A DNA stretch of 64,000 nucleotides from CALHRB01 sp964473465 (GTDB lineage Bacteria; Bacteroidota; Ignavibacteria; Kapaibacteriales; UBA2268): assembly GCA_964473465.1 (NCBI GenBank), contig CAYYPE010000001.1:310001-374000 (forward strand), written 5' to 3'. Below the pieces are notes generated by a model. That model saw only the letters and a list, made by a program, of their open reading frames with translations. It was not told the origin of the DNA and made no database searches. Position 1 is the stretch's first letter, and each line of letters begins with the position of its first letter. Below, piece by piece: positions 16,762 through 25,917 of this stretch. The position numbers were made by a program, and so were the translations under genes.

Positions 16762-18045
16762 TTAACCTTGTGCTTCGACAATTTTCTTGTAGCCGGCAGT
16801 TGGTAAGGATTTTGGTCTTGTGATAGGATATCCCATAGCACGATTAACAACAGCCTGTGAGCAAATACCCAAAGCACGAGAGATACTGAAGAGAACAGTG
16901 TAATAGCTGAACTCAGTCATTCCGTAGTGATATAAAAGTGCACCAGAGCCAGCATCAACATTCGGCCACGGATCTTTAATTTTCTGAACTTGTTTTAATA
17001 CTTCGGGGACTGTTTCGAAGACTCTTTGAACTGTCAGGAATACAGGATCGTCGGGCATATATTTTTTGCCGAAAGCAAGGAATGCATCAAATCGGGGATC
17101 TGTAATTCTAAGAACAGCGTGACCATAACCGGGTATGACTTTTCCGGAATTTAACGTCTCCCATGCAAATTTTTCGAGTTGTTCGCTAGTTGGTGCTCCG
17201 CCGAATTTTTCCATTGTTTGTAATATCCAGCCAAGGCATTCCTGATTTGCTAATCCGTGAAGCGGACCAGCCAGACCATTTAAGCCACCGGAAAGTGAAT
17301 AGTATAAATCAGAGAGGGCTGAATTAATAACTGAGGCTGAATAAGCACTAACATTTCCGCTTTCGTGGTCGCAATGCAAAGTTAGATAAAGTCTCATTAG
17401 TTTTGGCAGTTCTTCGTTTGGATCAGGCAATCCAAGCATAATAGCATAGTTTTTGCCCCAGTCAGCGTTTTTGTCAGAAGGAATTCTGGGACCTTTGTTA
17501 AATCTTTTTCTGTAAATGGCAGCGCCAATAGCGGGTAATTTAGCAATTATGTTAATTGCATCTTCGTATGTTGCAATCCAATAATCATCTTTTTTCATAC
17601 CTTCAGCGTAGCGTTTTGCAAAAACAGATTCTTTTTGCATAACCAAAATGGCAGTATTGAACATAGCCATCGGGTGAGAATCTGCTGGCATTGCATCCAG
17701 AACAGCCCAAACATAATCAGGAACATCTTCTGCATCTTTTAATTCTGCTTGTAAATCTTTTAATTCTGTTTCGTTTGGTAAATCACCGGTTAATAGTAAA
17801 TAAAGAATCTCTTCGGGCAATTTGTCGAACAGATTTTTAAGCTCAATACCACGAATAATCAAACCTTTGTCGGGTGGAACCTCTGAAGTATCGCAAACTA
17901 AACATTTAACTCCACGCAGCCCTCCATAAGCTTGTGCTAAAGTTACCTGGGAGACAACCTTGTCTCCGTATTGTTTTACGAAATTTCCAATCTCAGCTTT
18001 GAGTGGAGGAAAAATTTGAGCTAGTTTTTCTTTGAGCATTGACAT
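16762..18045 (-). CDS. gltA: Citrate synthase (eukaryotic-like type)
   Basis: This enzyme condenses acetyl-CoA and oxaloacetate to citrate, the TCA entry step. The 427-residue protein has the catalytic triad regions: the His of GPLHGLANQECLG, the His of VIPGYGHAVLR, and the Asp of NVDAGSGALLYHYG. The N-terminal phrase VTLAQAYGGLRGVKCLVCDT and the arrangement of the small domain resemble the mitochondrial/eukaryotic branch more than the allosteric Gram-negative GltA, which usually starts with a different beta domain. The C-terminus PITRPKSLPT closes the active site. Upstream 18046-18274 has no good promoter match. It is followed by mdh in the same direction. Confidence 0.93.
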   Translation of the reverse strand: MSMLKEKLAQIFPPLKAEIGNFVKQYGDKVVSQVTLAQAYGGLRGVKCLVCDTSEVPPDKGLIIRGIELKNLFDKLPEEILYLLLTGDLPNETELKDLQAELKDAEDVPDYVWAVLDAMPADSHPMAMFNTAILVMQKESVFAKRYAEGMKKDDYWIATYEDAINIIAKLPAIGAAIYRKRFNKGPRIPSDKNADWGKNYAIMLGLPDPNEELPKLMRLYLTLHCDHESGNVSAYSASVINSALSDLYYSLSGGLNGLAGPLHGLANQECLGWILQTMEKFGGAPTSEQLEKFAWETLNSGKVIPGYGHAVLRITDPRFDAFLAFGKKYMPDDPVFLTVQRVFETVPEVLKQVQKIKDPWPNVDAGSGALLYHYGMTEFSYYTVLFSISRALGICSQAVVNRAMGYPITRPKSLPTAGYKKIVEAQG

Positions 18046-18274
18046 AAGTTATACCTCATAATAATTAAAAATGAAAATTTGTTTTTGGATAAAAACAAGG
18101 GGTTTTTTGATTGCTTTCTTTTTTCATATAGAAATTCTATACCTATATATTCAACGATAAAGAATTTTTTCAACAAAATAACTTATAAAAAAAAATTTCG
18201 AATTGCAAATTAATTAAACTTTTTTAGAACTAAAACAAATATTCTGTAATCAATGTGTAAATTTAATTAATTTC

Positions 18275-19909
18275 TTATAAATAAACGAAAGAATGACAAT
18301 CGGGAGGATTTTTAAATAAATCCAAAAGAGTTTCTATCAGATCTTCTTTCCCACTGTTATAAAGAAAATTTACGGGGGGGTAGATTCTTTCCTGAAAGGT
18401 TTCAAAAGGATATAGAAATTGACTTGCCTGATAATACTTGTTGATTAGAAAATCATACTTTCTGATTTCTGCAGACTTGATTTTCTTTCCAATGCTTTCA
18501 ATAATTTGTCTGGTTTTAGTTCCTGATGACTCCACAAAGCCATCAAGGGTTGGATCAACTGAATTTGCAAAGGTTTTGAGTTCGTTAAAAATCATTTGAA
18601 TATCATCAATAGATTTGTTAATGAGCTCTTCGATGTTACTATCTTTGAATTTAGCATTAATAAAAGACTTGAGAACTTCTTTTCTGCAAAGGAAGAACTC
18701 TGGCGAGAGTTCATTTTTTTCTAAGAATCGGGTTGTTTTTTTATCTACTAAGGTTATAGAGTGTCTTGGAATGAAAGCCGGCATAGTAACCTGAAAATAA
18801 TCATAAACCTCTTTAAGCTGAGAGCAATAACCTATCTCGCTCGGACCGGCGACATAGGCTACAGTAGGTAAAGAGTAATCCTGAAAGACAGGTCTAAGAA
18901 GAACATTCGGGGAATATGCCGAATGATCTTGCGAAAGCTTGGCTAACAGGTCTTTATGGTGATAGTTTTCATCAGATATTTTAAAATATTCGCTATTATC
19001 ACCGAGAGGTTCGATTTTATATCTAAAACCTGCTTTATGAAAAAACAGATTTATTTTTGATGACTTAGCCTGAATATGATATGCAGCTGATTCGAGCTGA
19101 TTGTTAGCATAATGAATTAATTCCTCTGTTTTTCCTAAATTATCTAATTCTTTCCTGACTGGTTCATAAAATATTCCTGAGCTTTGAAGCCCGGAAGCAC
19201 TAATAAATAATATCCCGGTGAAGCCAATAAGATTATGAATAAGTTCAACAAATGCTGATGTCCAGCTTTTTGAGGGTTTGTAAATATTATTCAGAATTGC
19301 TATTAGTTCTTGGTTATTATTTAGTCCCGATAAATGTTGACAAATATTTTGTATGACATCACTTATATAAGAACTAAAAACTCTGCTCGAAACGACTCTT
19401 CTGTCAGTTTTATCAGGTGATTCGTCGCAATTGAATATATGTTGATTATAGTTCTGGTCGAAGATAGTTGTTTGAGATGATTCAAGATTATCGTGGTCGT
19501 TATCCTCAATCCAGAAAAATGGAATAAAAGTGAAATCCTTGTGATGGTCATTAAGTTTTATTGATAGAGCTACAGCACTAAAAGCCTTAACCAGAGTGTA
19601 GAGCGGACCACCAAGGAAACCAACTTGTTGTCCTGTTACAACTGCAAGTGAATTGGAAGATTTTAATAAATTGAGATTCTTGGCTTGTGCAGGACTCAAT
19701 ATTATATCTTTCATTGTTGCAGAGATGTTCTCTGTTATCAAATTTCTATGCTTGTTGGAGTGAGCAATTTCTGAAAGATAAGTTTTATCAGTAAATAATC
19801 TCTTATTGTTTGGGAATCTATTGTCAAAAAATTCATTTCCATTGATAAAATCAAGAAATAACTTGGAAAATCCGGGAAGACTGTCGTATTTAATTGATTT
19901 GATTGTCAT
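18275..19909 (-). CDS. bshC: Bacillithiol biosynthesis cysteine-adding enzyme BshC
   Basis: BshC catalyses the last step of bacillithiol synthesis, adding Cys to GlcN-malate. The 544-residue protein is near the family length (about 540) and has its signature phrases: SLAVVTGQQVGFLGGPLYTLVKAFSAV, FIPFFWIEDNDHDNLE, FIPRHSITLVDKK and the C-terminal coiled-coil region ending in ERIYPPVNFLY. Bacillithiol, or its N-methyl form in Chlorobi, replaces glutathione in this group. The start ATG overlaps the upstream glycosyltransferase stop by 4 bases (ATGA), so the two are translationally coupled. bshA and bshB are not in the window. Confidence 0.93.
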   Translation of the reverse strand: MTIKSIKYDSLPGFSKLFLDFINGNEFFDNRFPNNKRLFTDKTYLSEIAHSNKHRNLITENISATMKDIILSPAQAKNLNLLKSSNSLAVVTGQQVGFLGGPLYTLVKAFSAVALSIKLNDHHKDFTFIPFFWIEDNDHDNLESSQTTIFDQNYNQHIFNCDESPDKTDRRVVSSRVFSSYISDVIQNICQHLSGLNNNQELIAILNNIYKPSKSWTSAFVELIHNLIGFTGILFISASGLQSSGIFYEPVRKELDNLGKTEELIHYANNQLESAAYHIQAKSSKINLFFHKAGFRYKIEPLGDNSEYFKISDENYHHKDLLAKLSQDHSAYSPNVLLRPVFQDYSLPTVAYVAGPSEIGYCSQLKEVYDYFQVTMPAFIPRHSITLVDKKTTRFLEKNELSPEFFLCRKEVLKSFINAKFKDSNIEELINKSIDDIQMIFNELKTFANSVDPTLDGFVESSGTKTRQIIESIGKKIKSAEIRKYDFLINKYYQASQFLYPFETFQERIYPPVNFLYNSGKEDLIETLLDLFKNPPDCHSFVYL

Positions 19910-21450
19910 TTCCTTGTAAAAACCTTAAATAATTTAAAATCTTTAACTTCATAAAAATTTTGTAGAAACAACTGACTGAAAACTTTATTTTGAATTAGTG
20001 CATCATAACTTGAAAATAAATGCCCCATAGCATAAATATTTCCGTCATTAGTTTGAACAACAAGCCAGTCTGCGGTCTTTAATTCATTGGAAAACAATTT
20101 TTCATAATAATCTATATTGTAAGAACTCAGATAGAAGCAGGAAAGGGCAAACCGAGATTTTTCACCCCTTTCGATGAAAAAGTTTAATTGATTATTTATA
20201 TTGGAAATGACCAGAACTTTGTCAGTCGGACTAATTTTCTGATTAATGAAAGAAGATACATCCAATGTGGTTTTCCTGAGGACTGAAGATGTCCATTGCC
20301 TTTCGTAGAACAAATCGTATTTTTCTTTTGATGAAAAGTAATAATAATTAGGTATAAAGGTTTGAAACCATCTGGGCAAAGGACTAAAGAGCAGAAAAAA
20401 AATAAGAGCAGAAACAGAAATAAACTTTGCCTGTAAATCAAATTTTAAAATTTTCTCTCTTAACTCCCTTAGTAATTCATATAATCCGAATGCTGCAAGA
20501 ATTGATATTGGAATATAAATTCTCAGGAAATGATATTCAAAATATTTTCTTTCAATTATAATCGAAGCAAAAAGGAAAATAATAATTATGATAGAAAAAT
20601 TATATAATCGCTGACTTCCGTTTTTTAGTTGGTTTTTTAAAGTATAAATTATACCAGACAAAAATAAAACAGATAGCGATAAAGAAAGGTTGTCGGCTAA
20701 AAAATGAGATATTTGCTTCAATGAAAATTTAAAGTATTCAAGGTCAATTGAAGGCTGAGAACCATAAATCATCAAATATTTGAGAGCATTTGAAAATCCA
20801 GAAAAAATTTCGGAATCAAATAATATTATATTAGCAAGTAAAACGGTGATACAAAGGCTAAAGATAGTAATAACCTGTTTAATAAAGGGGTTTGATTTTT
20901 TCTCAGATAAAAAATCATCAATGATAAAGGCGAAATATATAACTATCGAAGTGAATTTGATTGAAATCAAAAGACCAAGTAAAATACCCCTGATTAGCCA
21001 GATATAATTCTTCTTTTCCTCTGAAACCTGAACAGAAATCAATAGAAGGACAATGAAACCCATGAAGGACTCAAGCTGCATTGTCTGATTGAAATTGAAA
21101 GCAACATAACTCACTGAATAAATAATGACGGCTATAAAAGGGATTATCTCATTGTTGGTTTTCTTTTGAATTAGTTTGAATAATAAAAATATTATAAATA
21201 ACTGGAAAATGAAATCCGAAAACCTCAGCAGAAATTCGCTATGACCCGAAAATAAAACAATTGGTATGAATAGAATATATCCAAAAGGAGGTTTGATATC
21301 AATATAGTCAATATATAATTTTCCACCATTGAGAATAGTTCTGGCGGCGTGATAAAATATCGAAAGGTCGTTAGATAATGGAAAAAAAAGGATGGGTGTT
21401 AGTATTACTGCACATAAAACAAAAAGTAATATTACCTTCTGAATTTTCAT
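19906..21450 (-). CDS. GT-C membrane glycosyltransferase (GT39/ArnT-like)
   Basis: The 514-residue protein has roughly 10-12 membrane helices and a soluble C-terminal domain. The first periplasmic loop reads FYHAARTILNGGKLYIDYID followed by IKPPFGYI, with the acidic residues and Lys-Pro-Pro typical of GT-C enzymes that use lipid-linked sugars outside the cytoplasm. Similar proteins (ArnT, PMT, and RgtA-like) modify lipid A, proteins or polysaccharide. It lies 13 bases after the SpoIIE-type phosphatase and overlaps bshC by 4 bases, so it sits in a three-gene operon whose members have no obvious common pathway. The substrate is not known. Confidence 0.85.
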   Translation of the reverse strand: MKIQKVILLFVLCAVILTPILFFPLSNDLSIFYHAARTILNGGKLYIDYIDIKPPFGYILFIPIVLFSGHSEFLLRFSDFIFQLFIIFLLFKLIQKKTNNEIIPFIAVIIYSVSYVAFNFNQTMQLESFMGFIVLLLISVQVSEEKKNYIWLIRGILLGLLISIKFTSIVIYFAFIIDDFLSEKKSNPFIKQVITIFSLCITVLLANIILFDSEIFSGFSNALKYLMIYGSQPSIDLEYFKFSLKQISHFLADNLSLSLSVLFLSGIIYTLKNQLKNGSQRLYNFSIIIIIFLFASIIIERKYFEYHFLRIYIPISILAAFGLYELLRELREKILKFDLQAKFISVSALIFFLLFSPLPRWFQTFIPNYYYFSSKEKYDLFYERQWTSSVLRKTTLDVSSFINQKISPTDKVLVISNINNQLNFFIERGEKSRFALSCFYLSSYNIDYYEKLFSNELKTADWLVVQTNDGNIYAMGHLFSSYDALIQNKVFSQLFLQNFYEVKDFKLFKVFTRK

Positions 21451-21463
21451 TTAATTTATCAGT

Positions 21464-23155
21464 CTAATCATTAAGAATATTTTTAGAAACAGCTTTTCTT
21501 TTGATGATAGCAAGAGTAACATCGTCAGATTGAGGAGCATTACCCTGAAATCTTTTTAAGTCTTCAATAACCATATTTTTTAATTTCTTTGCTGATGAAT
21601 TGGAAAAATTTAGAACGATTTTTTTCAAATTATTTTCAGAAAATTCTTCATCTTTTTCATTTCGGGCTTCGGTGATTCCATCAGTATAGAGAAAAACTCC
21701 ATCGCCCGGGTGTAAATCAAGATGCCCGATTGAATAATTATCATAATCCTCAAAAATGCCTAAAATTATCCCTCCTTCGGTAAGCTCCTTTTTAATTCCA
21801 GACTTATTATAATAATAGGGAGGGTTATGGCCTGCGTTAACATACTCAAAAGTGTGTTTGTTTAAATCCAGAATACCACAGAAAAAAGTAACAAATTTGT
21901 CTGCAGTTGTATTATCATAAATCACTTTATTAAGTCTTTTCAGCAATTGTTTCAGGTCGAGTTTCATAGGAGCTAAAGTTCTCAAAGAAGCCTGTAAATT
22001 GGACATAAGAAGAGCAGCTGGGATTCCCTTGCCTGATATATCGGCAATAGCAACAAGAATTTTTGAATCCTGAATTTGTATAAAATCGTAATAATCACCT
22101 CCAACATGCCTTGAGGGAATTGAAAAACCAACGAGTTCGTAGTCCTGATGTTCGGGAATCTCTCTTGGAAACAGATTTGTTTGAATTTCATAAGCAAGAT
22201 TGAGTTCGCTCTGTAGTCTTTTCTTTTCAATTTCCTCGTTGAAGAGACGTGCATTTTCTATTGCAAGAATGGCTAAATTTCCGAGTGATTCAATAAAGTC
22301 TAAATTTTCCTGTGAATATTCTTCGTTATTTAATTTTTTTCCAACTAATAAAATTCCTTTGAGGTTTCCTTGAACCATCATCGGTGAGATGACAGAAACC
22401 TCAGAGTTTGTTAATTTATCAAAAAGCGATTTACTCAAATTGGCTTTTGAAGTTAGAATAGTGGAATTGATATTATTAATAGATTTTATTAAATGAGTAT
22501 TTATTTTTAAATCGAGCCGATTATTTATAAATTCAAATTTATCGTTGGAGTCAAAAAGAATAATTGCAAATCTTGAAACGAGCAACTGTCCCATTAATCT
22601 GAAAGAGAGAATTTTGACAATTTCGTTTTTGGACAGAATCAAATTGAAATCCTTGCTCATTTCGAACAAGGTGTCAAGCAATTGATTGCGTAATTCAAGT
22701 TGTTTGTTAGCGGCAATGATTTCTTTATACTGCTTAATGTTCTGTATTGCAATAGCAGTGATGTTAGAAATCAATTTGCAATAGAATTTTTCGACTTTCG
22801 CAATTCTTTTCCCGTCAATTTTTTTGTCGAGACAAATATATGCAAATGTTCTTTCGTTGTAATTGACGGGAATACAAAATTGATAGCCAATTTTTTTTAG
22901 GTGTTTTTTTGATATTTGAGAATCATTTGTAATCTGGTTATAATCAAAGTGTAGATTTTCAGCGTAAGGATTATAACCCTTTTGGATTGAGGTAACATAT
23001 TCATTTGTGTCATTCAATTCAAAAACGCACCCCTTAATAATTTTTAATTTACCCATCATTGCAAGCAAGGCTGAATTCAGGATAAGCTTTTCGTCATTAA
23101 TTTCATTTAATTTTGCACTAAAATCTATTAATGATTCGAGATTTATCTGTAGCAT
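21464..23155 (-). CDS. GAF-domain PP2C-type (SpoIIE/RsbU-like) serine phosphatase
   Basis: The 563-residue protein lacks membrane segments. Two GAF-like sensor regions (about residues 1-150 and 170-300) are joined by a short coiled coil (QLELRNQLLDTLFEMSKDF, KKRLQSELNLAYEIQTNLFP). A PP2C phosphatase domain follows with its metal-binding aspartates in GGDYYDFIQ, ADISGKGIPAALLMS and LYTDGITEARN, and NAGHNPPYYY. Such proteins dephosphorylate anti-anti-sigma factors in partner-switching systems that control envelope or stress responses. No anti-sigma partner is nearby. It is the first gene of the minus-strand operon with the GT-C enzyme and bshC. Confidence 0.88.
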   Translation of the reverse strand: MLQINLESLIDFSAKLNEINDEKLILNSALLAMMGKLKIIKGCVFELNDTNEYVTSIQKGYNPYAENLHFDYNQITNDSQISKKHLKKIGYQFCIPVNYNERTFAYICLDKKIDGKRIAKVEKFYCKLISNITAIAIQNIKQYKEIIAANKQLELRNQLLDTLFEMSKDFNLILSKNEIVKILSFRLMGQLLVSRFAIILFDSNDKFEFINNRLDLKINTHLIKSINNINSTILTSKANLSKSLFDKLTNSEVSVISPMMVQGNLKGILLVGKKLNNEEYSQENLDFIESLGNLAILAIENARLFNEEIEKKRLQSELNLAYEIQTNLFPREIPEHQDYELVGFSIPSRHVGGDYYDFIQIQDSKILVAIADISGKGIPAALLMSNLQASLRTLAPMKLDLKQLLKRLNKVIYDNTTADKFVTFFCGILDLNKHTFEYVNAGHNPPYYYNKSGIKKELTEGGIILGIFEDYDNYSIGHLDLHPGDGVFLYTDGITEARNEKDEEFSENNLKKIVLNFSNSSAKKLKNMVIEDLKRFQGNAPQSDDVTLAIIKRKAVSKNILND

Positions 23156-23264
23156 AAATTGAAATCTAACTTAATATTTAAAAAAATTAGTATCAAAAGA
23201 TAGAAATTTAATAATTTTTTAACTATTTTTATTTTTTATTTATAAGGAGTGGGTTAGAACAAAA

Positions 23265-23532
23265 ATGAATGCCAAATCAATCATGCTTGTTTTTTTCACT
23301 TTCATTATTTTTAAGCTGTCAGGATAACGCTTCAATATATAAACCACCAGAAATAATCAAATTTTTTTCACTAAAGGTTAGTAATTATTGGGTTTATAAA
23401 ACAATTGATATTGATACCAAATACAATGAAATATCCGGAAACACTTAAATAGATTCATTTGTTATTGAAAAATCAAGAGAAGTTATTAGAAAGATGGTAT
23501 ATATCATATATATGTATGAGGAAGTTGAGTAA
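23265..23532 (+). pseudogene. Degraded lipoprotein gene
   Basis: An ATG at 23265 reads MNAKSIMLVFFTFIIF, a lipoprotein-like signal, but this frame stops at 23325-23327. One frame over (+1) the signal continues FLSCQDNASIY, a lipobox Cys, then KPPEIIKFFSLKVSNYWVYK and DIDTKYNEISGNT before a stop at 23446-23448. That second frame resumes with IDSFVIEKSREVIRKMVYII and ends at 23532. One frameshift plus one nonsense codon therefore break what looks like a short lipoprotein with the 'PLKVGNYWVY' type beginning common in this group. It lies between the phosphatase operon and convergent dacB and has no visible relative in the window. Confidence 0.65.
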
Positions 23533-23545
23533 AGCAGAAGTTTTA

Positions 23546-25072
23546 TTATTTATTTGAGAAAGCAGCCAGCCGCATACATATTAAATCCTGAAGGTTATGA
23601 GCCAATGTTTCCGGGACAGTATGGTTCATAATCATTATGGCATAAGCGAGTAGCTGATTATCTTTGCTGCGGACATAACCACATAATGAAGAATTTGATT
23701 GAAGAGACCCCGATTTAGCATAAACATTGGTCTCGGCAAGAGATTTAGTCATCCTTTTTTGCAAGGTTCCGGGTTTACCGGGAACAGCTAAAGAATTAAT
23801 AAAAACATCTTTATGTTTTGAATTATACATATAGGAAAGTAATTGTATCAGGTATTTTGGGGCAATCATATTCATCCTTGATAATCCGGAACCATCTGCA
23901 ATGGAAATTTTTTCGGGGGGGATTCCCAATTTTGATAAAAACTTTTTTATGCAATCCAGTCCAGATTCGGTTGAGCCAATTCCCGTTACCTCCTTGCCTA
24001 TAGTTTTTAATAAAGCCTCGGAGACTAAATTATTGCTAAATGAATTAACAACATTGATAATCCGGCTAAGTGGGGGAGATTGAAAGCTGCAAAATGGTTT
24101 GAGCTCATTGAAGGTGAAATCAGGGTATATATCATCAATGTTTAACAAAGCTCCTTTGAACCTGATATTTCTGTCTTCGAGACCCTGCTTGATGAATGAA
24201 AGGAAGAATATTGCCGGGTTATGTATTGAAACAGAAATACTTTTCTGATGTTTGAACAAGGAATCGTATTTGATAGATCCAAATAGTTCAATATTATTGG
24301 AGGCAAAGTCTTTTCTCGGATATATTATTGATTCACGATTTGAGACAGTCAGAACATTGTTGATGATTTTAACATAATTTGTGGGGGGATTAGTATTAAC
24401 AATTGATAATGTGTTTGTTTTTTTTGAAGGCTTAACAATGATGTCAATTTTATTATCATTGAAGGATAGGGCATCAATTTGAGCTGAATATGGATAGACA
24501 ATATCATCAATAGCCCAGCCAGAGCAGTAATAATTATTATCGAAATATCTGTTGTCGGCAATCAGATTTCCTTTAATTGACTTAATTCCGAGAGAGTCAA
24601 GTTTATTTACAAAGAAATCCATCACGGTCATCGGGTTTTCGTAGAAGTATTCGGAGAAAGTTGGGTCTCCGGATGCACGAAAAATTAGATTTCCGACAAA
24701 TTCATTATTGCTTTGAACTTTACCATCGAGATAAAGACTTGTTGTATATTGAAAATCGGGACCGAGATATTCGAGAGCAGCGGCTGTGGTGAACAATTTC
24801 AATGTAGAAGCAGGTATAAAGTTTTTAGAATCATTCTTTCGGTAAAGAAATTCACCTGTTTCGATTGAAAAGACGGAAACCCCGATTAGAGCATTTGCAA
24901 AATCGGGGTTATCGAGAATTCCATCAATATCTTCCTGAAGTAATTGTAAGGGCAGCTTTATTTGTTGCTTTGATTGATGCCTTAAAGTATCCTGAGCAAA
25001 AGATTGATAATGAAAGAAAGCAACTGTAAAAACAATGGCATAAAGGATATTAATTTTTAATTTATGATTCAT
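23546..25072 (-). CDS. dacB: D-alanyl-D-alanine carboxypeptidase/endopeptidase (PBP4, S13 family)
   Basis: This is a periplasmic low-molecular-weight penicillin-binding protein that trims or cleaves peptidoglycan cross-links. The 508-residue protein has a signal peptide (about residues 1-25) and the three penicillin-binding motifs: STLK (Ser89, Lys92), SNN (in VNSFSNNLVSEAL) and KSG (in NVYAKSGSLQSNSSLCGYV). The large insertion between STLK and SNN is typical of the S13 family (PBP4). It is monocistronic on the minus strand and has no clear promoter of the TAnnTTTG type. Confidence 0.95.
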   Translation of the reverse strand: MNHKLKINILYAIVFTVAFFHYQSFAQDTLRHQSKQQIKLPLQLLQEDIDGILDNPDFANALIGVSVFSIETGEFLYRKNDSKNFIPASTLKLFTTAAALEYLGPDFQYTTSLYLDGKVQSNNEFVGNLIFRASGDPTFSEYFYENPMTVMDFFVNKLDSLGIKSIKGNLIADNRYFDNNYYCSGWAIDDIVYPYSAQIDALSFNDNKIDIIVKPSKKTNTLSIVNTNPPTNYVKIINNVLTVSNRESIIYPRKDFASNNIELFGSIKYDSLFKHQKSISVSIHNPAIFFLSFIKQGLEDRNIRFKGALLNIDDIYPDFTFNELKPFCSFQSPPLSRIINVVNSFSNNLVSEALLKTIGKEVTGIGSTESGLDCIKKFLSKLGIPPEKISIADGSGLSRMNMIAPKYLIQLLSYMYNSKHKDVFINSLAVPGKPGTLQKRMTKSLAETNVYAKSGSLQSNSSLCGYVRSKDNQLLAYAIMIMNHTVPETLAHNLQDLICMRLAAFSNK

Positions 25073-25120
25073 TTCAGGTTGAAATAGAAGTATTTGAATT
25101 TAATAATATTAACATTTAAA

Positions 25121-25774
25121 TTAATAATCCTCATCGTGAATATTTACTGTATTGAAAAGGAAATTTAAACCAAGGGAAAGCTGGGCTGGCTGTGGATTAA
25201 ACTTTAATGCCTCAGAGTTATATAAACCGGATAGGACATATCCACCCTGAATGATAAAATTCAGGCTACCGGCAGAGGTATTAACAAGCTCCAACAAGGC
25301 TCCAATTTTGAGTTCAAGAAGGGTAGCCATATCATCTGATTTGATATCCTGCTGTGGTGAATTTTTGCTTTCGGAGATTTGACCACCCATAGGGAATCCG
25401 ATATTTAATCCTGCAGTGAAACCAGAGAAATAAAAAGATGGACCAATGGTAAAATAACTAAATCTTTCGACCCAGTTTACATCTTCGTTGGCATATATTT
25501 TCAGCTGATAGGCATAGCTGGAATAAGCTAAATCCAATACAGCTCCAGTTTGACCATTGGGTGTGAAAGGAATAAGAATAGTAACTCCAAAATCGGGTAA
25601 AGGAACAACTGCAAAACCATTTTTGATGCCCTGAGGTGGATCTATGGTATTAACTCCCCCCTTTCCAGTAATGAAAGGACCGACTTTAAGAAAACCTTTA
25701 GTCATCAGTAATTCATCATCAGCGAGGACAGGAATAGCTATCAGCAATAGAATAATAAAAAATATTCTTTTCAT
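25121..25774 (-). CDS. Secreted envelope protein, likely small beta-barrel
   Basis: The protein has a signal peptide (MKRIFFIILLLIAIPVLADDE) and then many short alternating hydrophobic strands with glycine turns (FYFSGFTAGLNIGFPMGG, NFIIQGGYVLSGLY, QLSLGLNFLFNTVNI), ending in an aromatic strand. This suggests a small outer membrane beta-barrel. ATG 25774 is chosen over one at 25810, because it has a GGAG seven bases upstream and the signal starts at once, giving 217 residues. A promoter of the TTG-N18-TAAATTTG form lies 40-70 bases upstream. The function is unknown. Confidence 0.7.
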   Translation of the reverse strand: MKRIFFIILLLIAIPVLADDELLMTKGFLKVGPFITGKGGVNTIDPPQGIKNGFAVVPLPDFGVTILIPFTPNGQTGAVLDLAYSSYAYQLKIYANEDVNWVERFSYFTIGPSFYFSGFTAGLNIGFPMGGQISESKNSPQQDIKSDDMATLLELKIGALLELVNTSAGSLNFIIQGGYVLSGLYNSEALKFNPQPAQLSLGLNFLFNTVNIHDEDY

Positions 25775-25815
25775 AAAAACTCCAAATAATGAAAAAAAGA
25801 TATGTTTCAAAAACT

Positions 25816-25844
25816 CAAATTTAGAAAAATAATTGTGTTTTCAA
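25816..25844 (-). promoter_or_regulatory. Bacteroidota-type promoter of the small beta-barrel gene
   Basis: On the minus strand TTG (25844-25842), 18 bases and TAAATTTG (25823-25816) nearly match the Bacteroidota consensus. The -33 box is ATTG instead of TTTG, and the spacing is one base short. Confidence 0.5.
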
Positions 25845-25917
25845 TAAATAAAAATGGATAACGTCAAAAGTTTTCTAATTAGATGAAATCGTATGTAAGT
25901 ATATTTTATAAGTAGTT

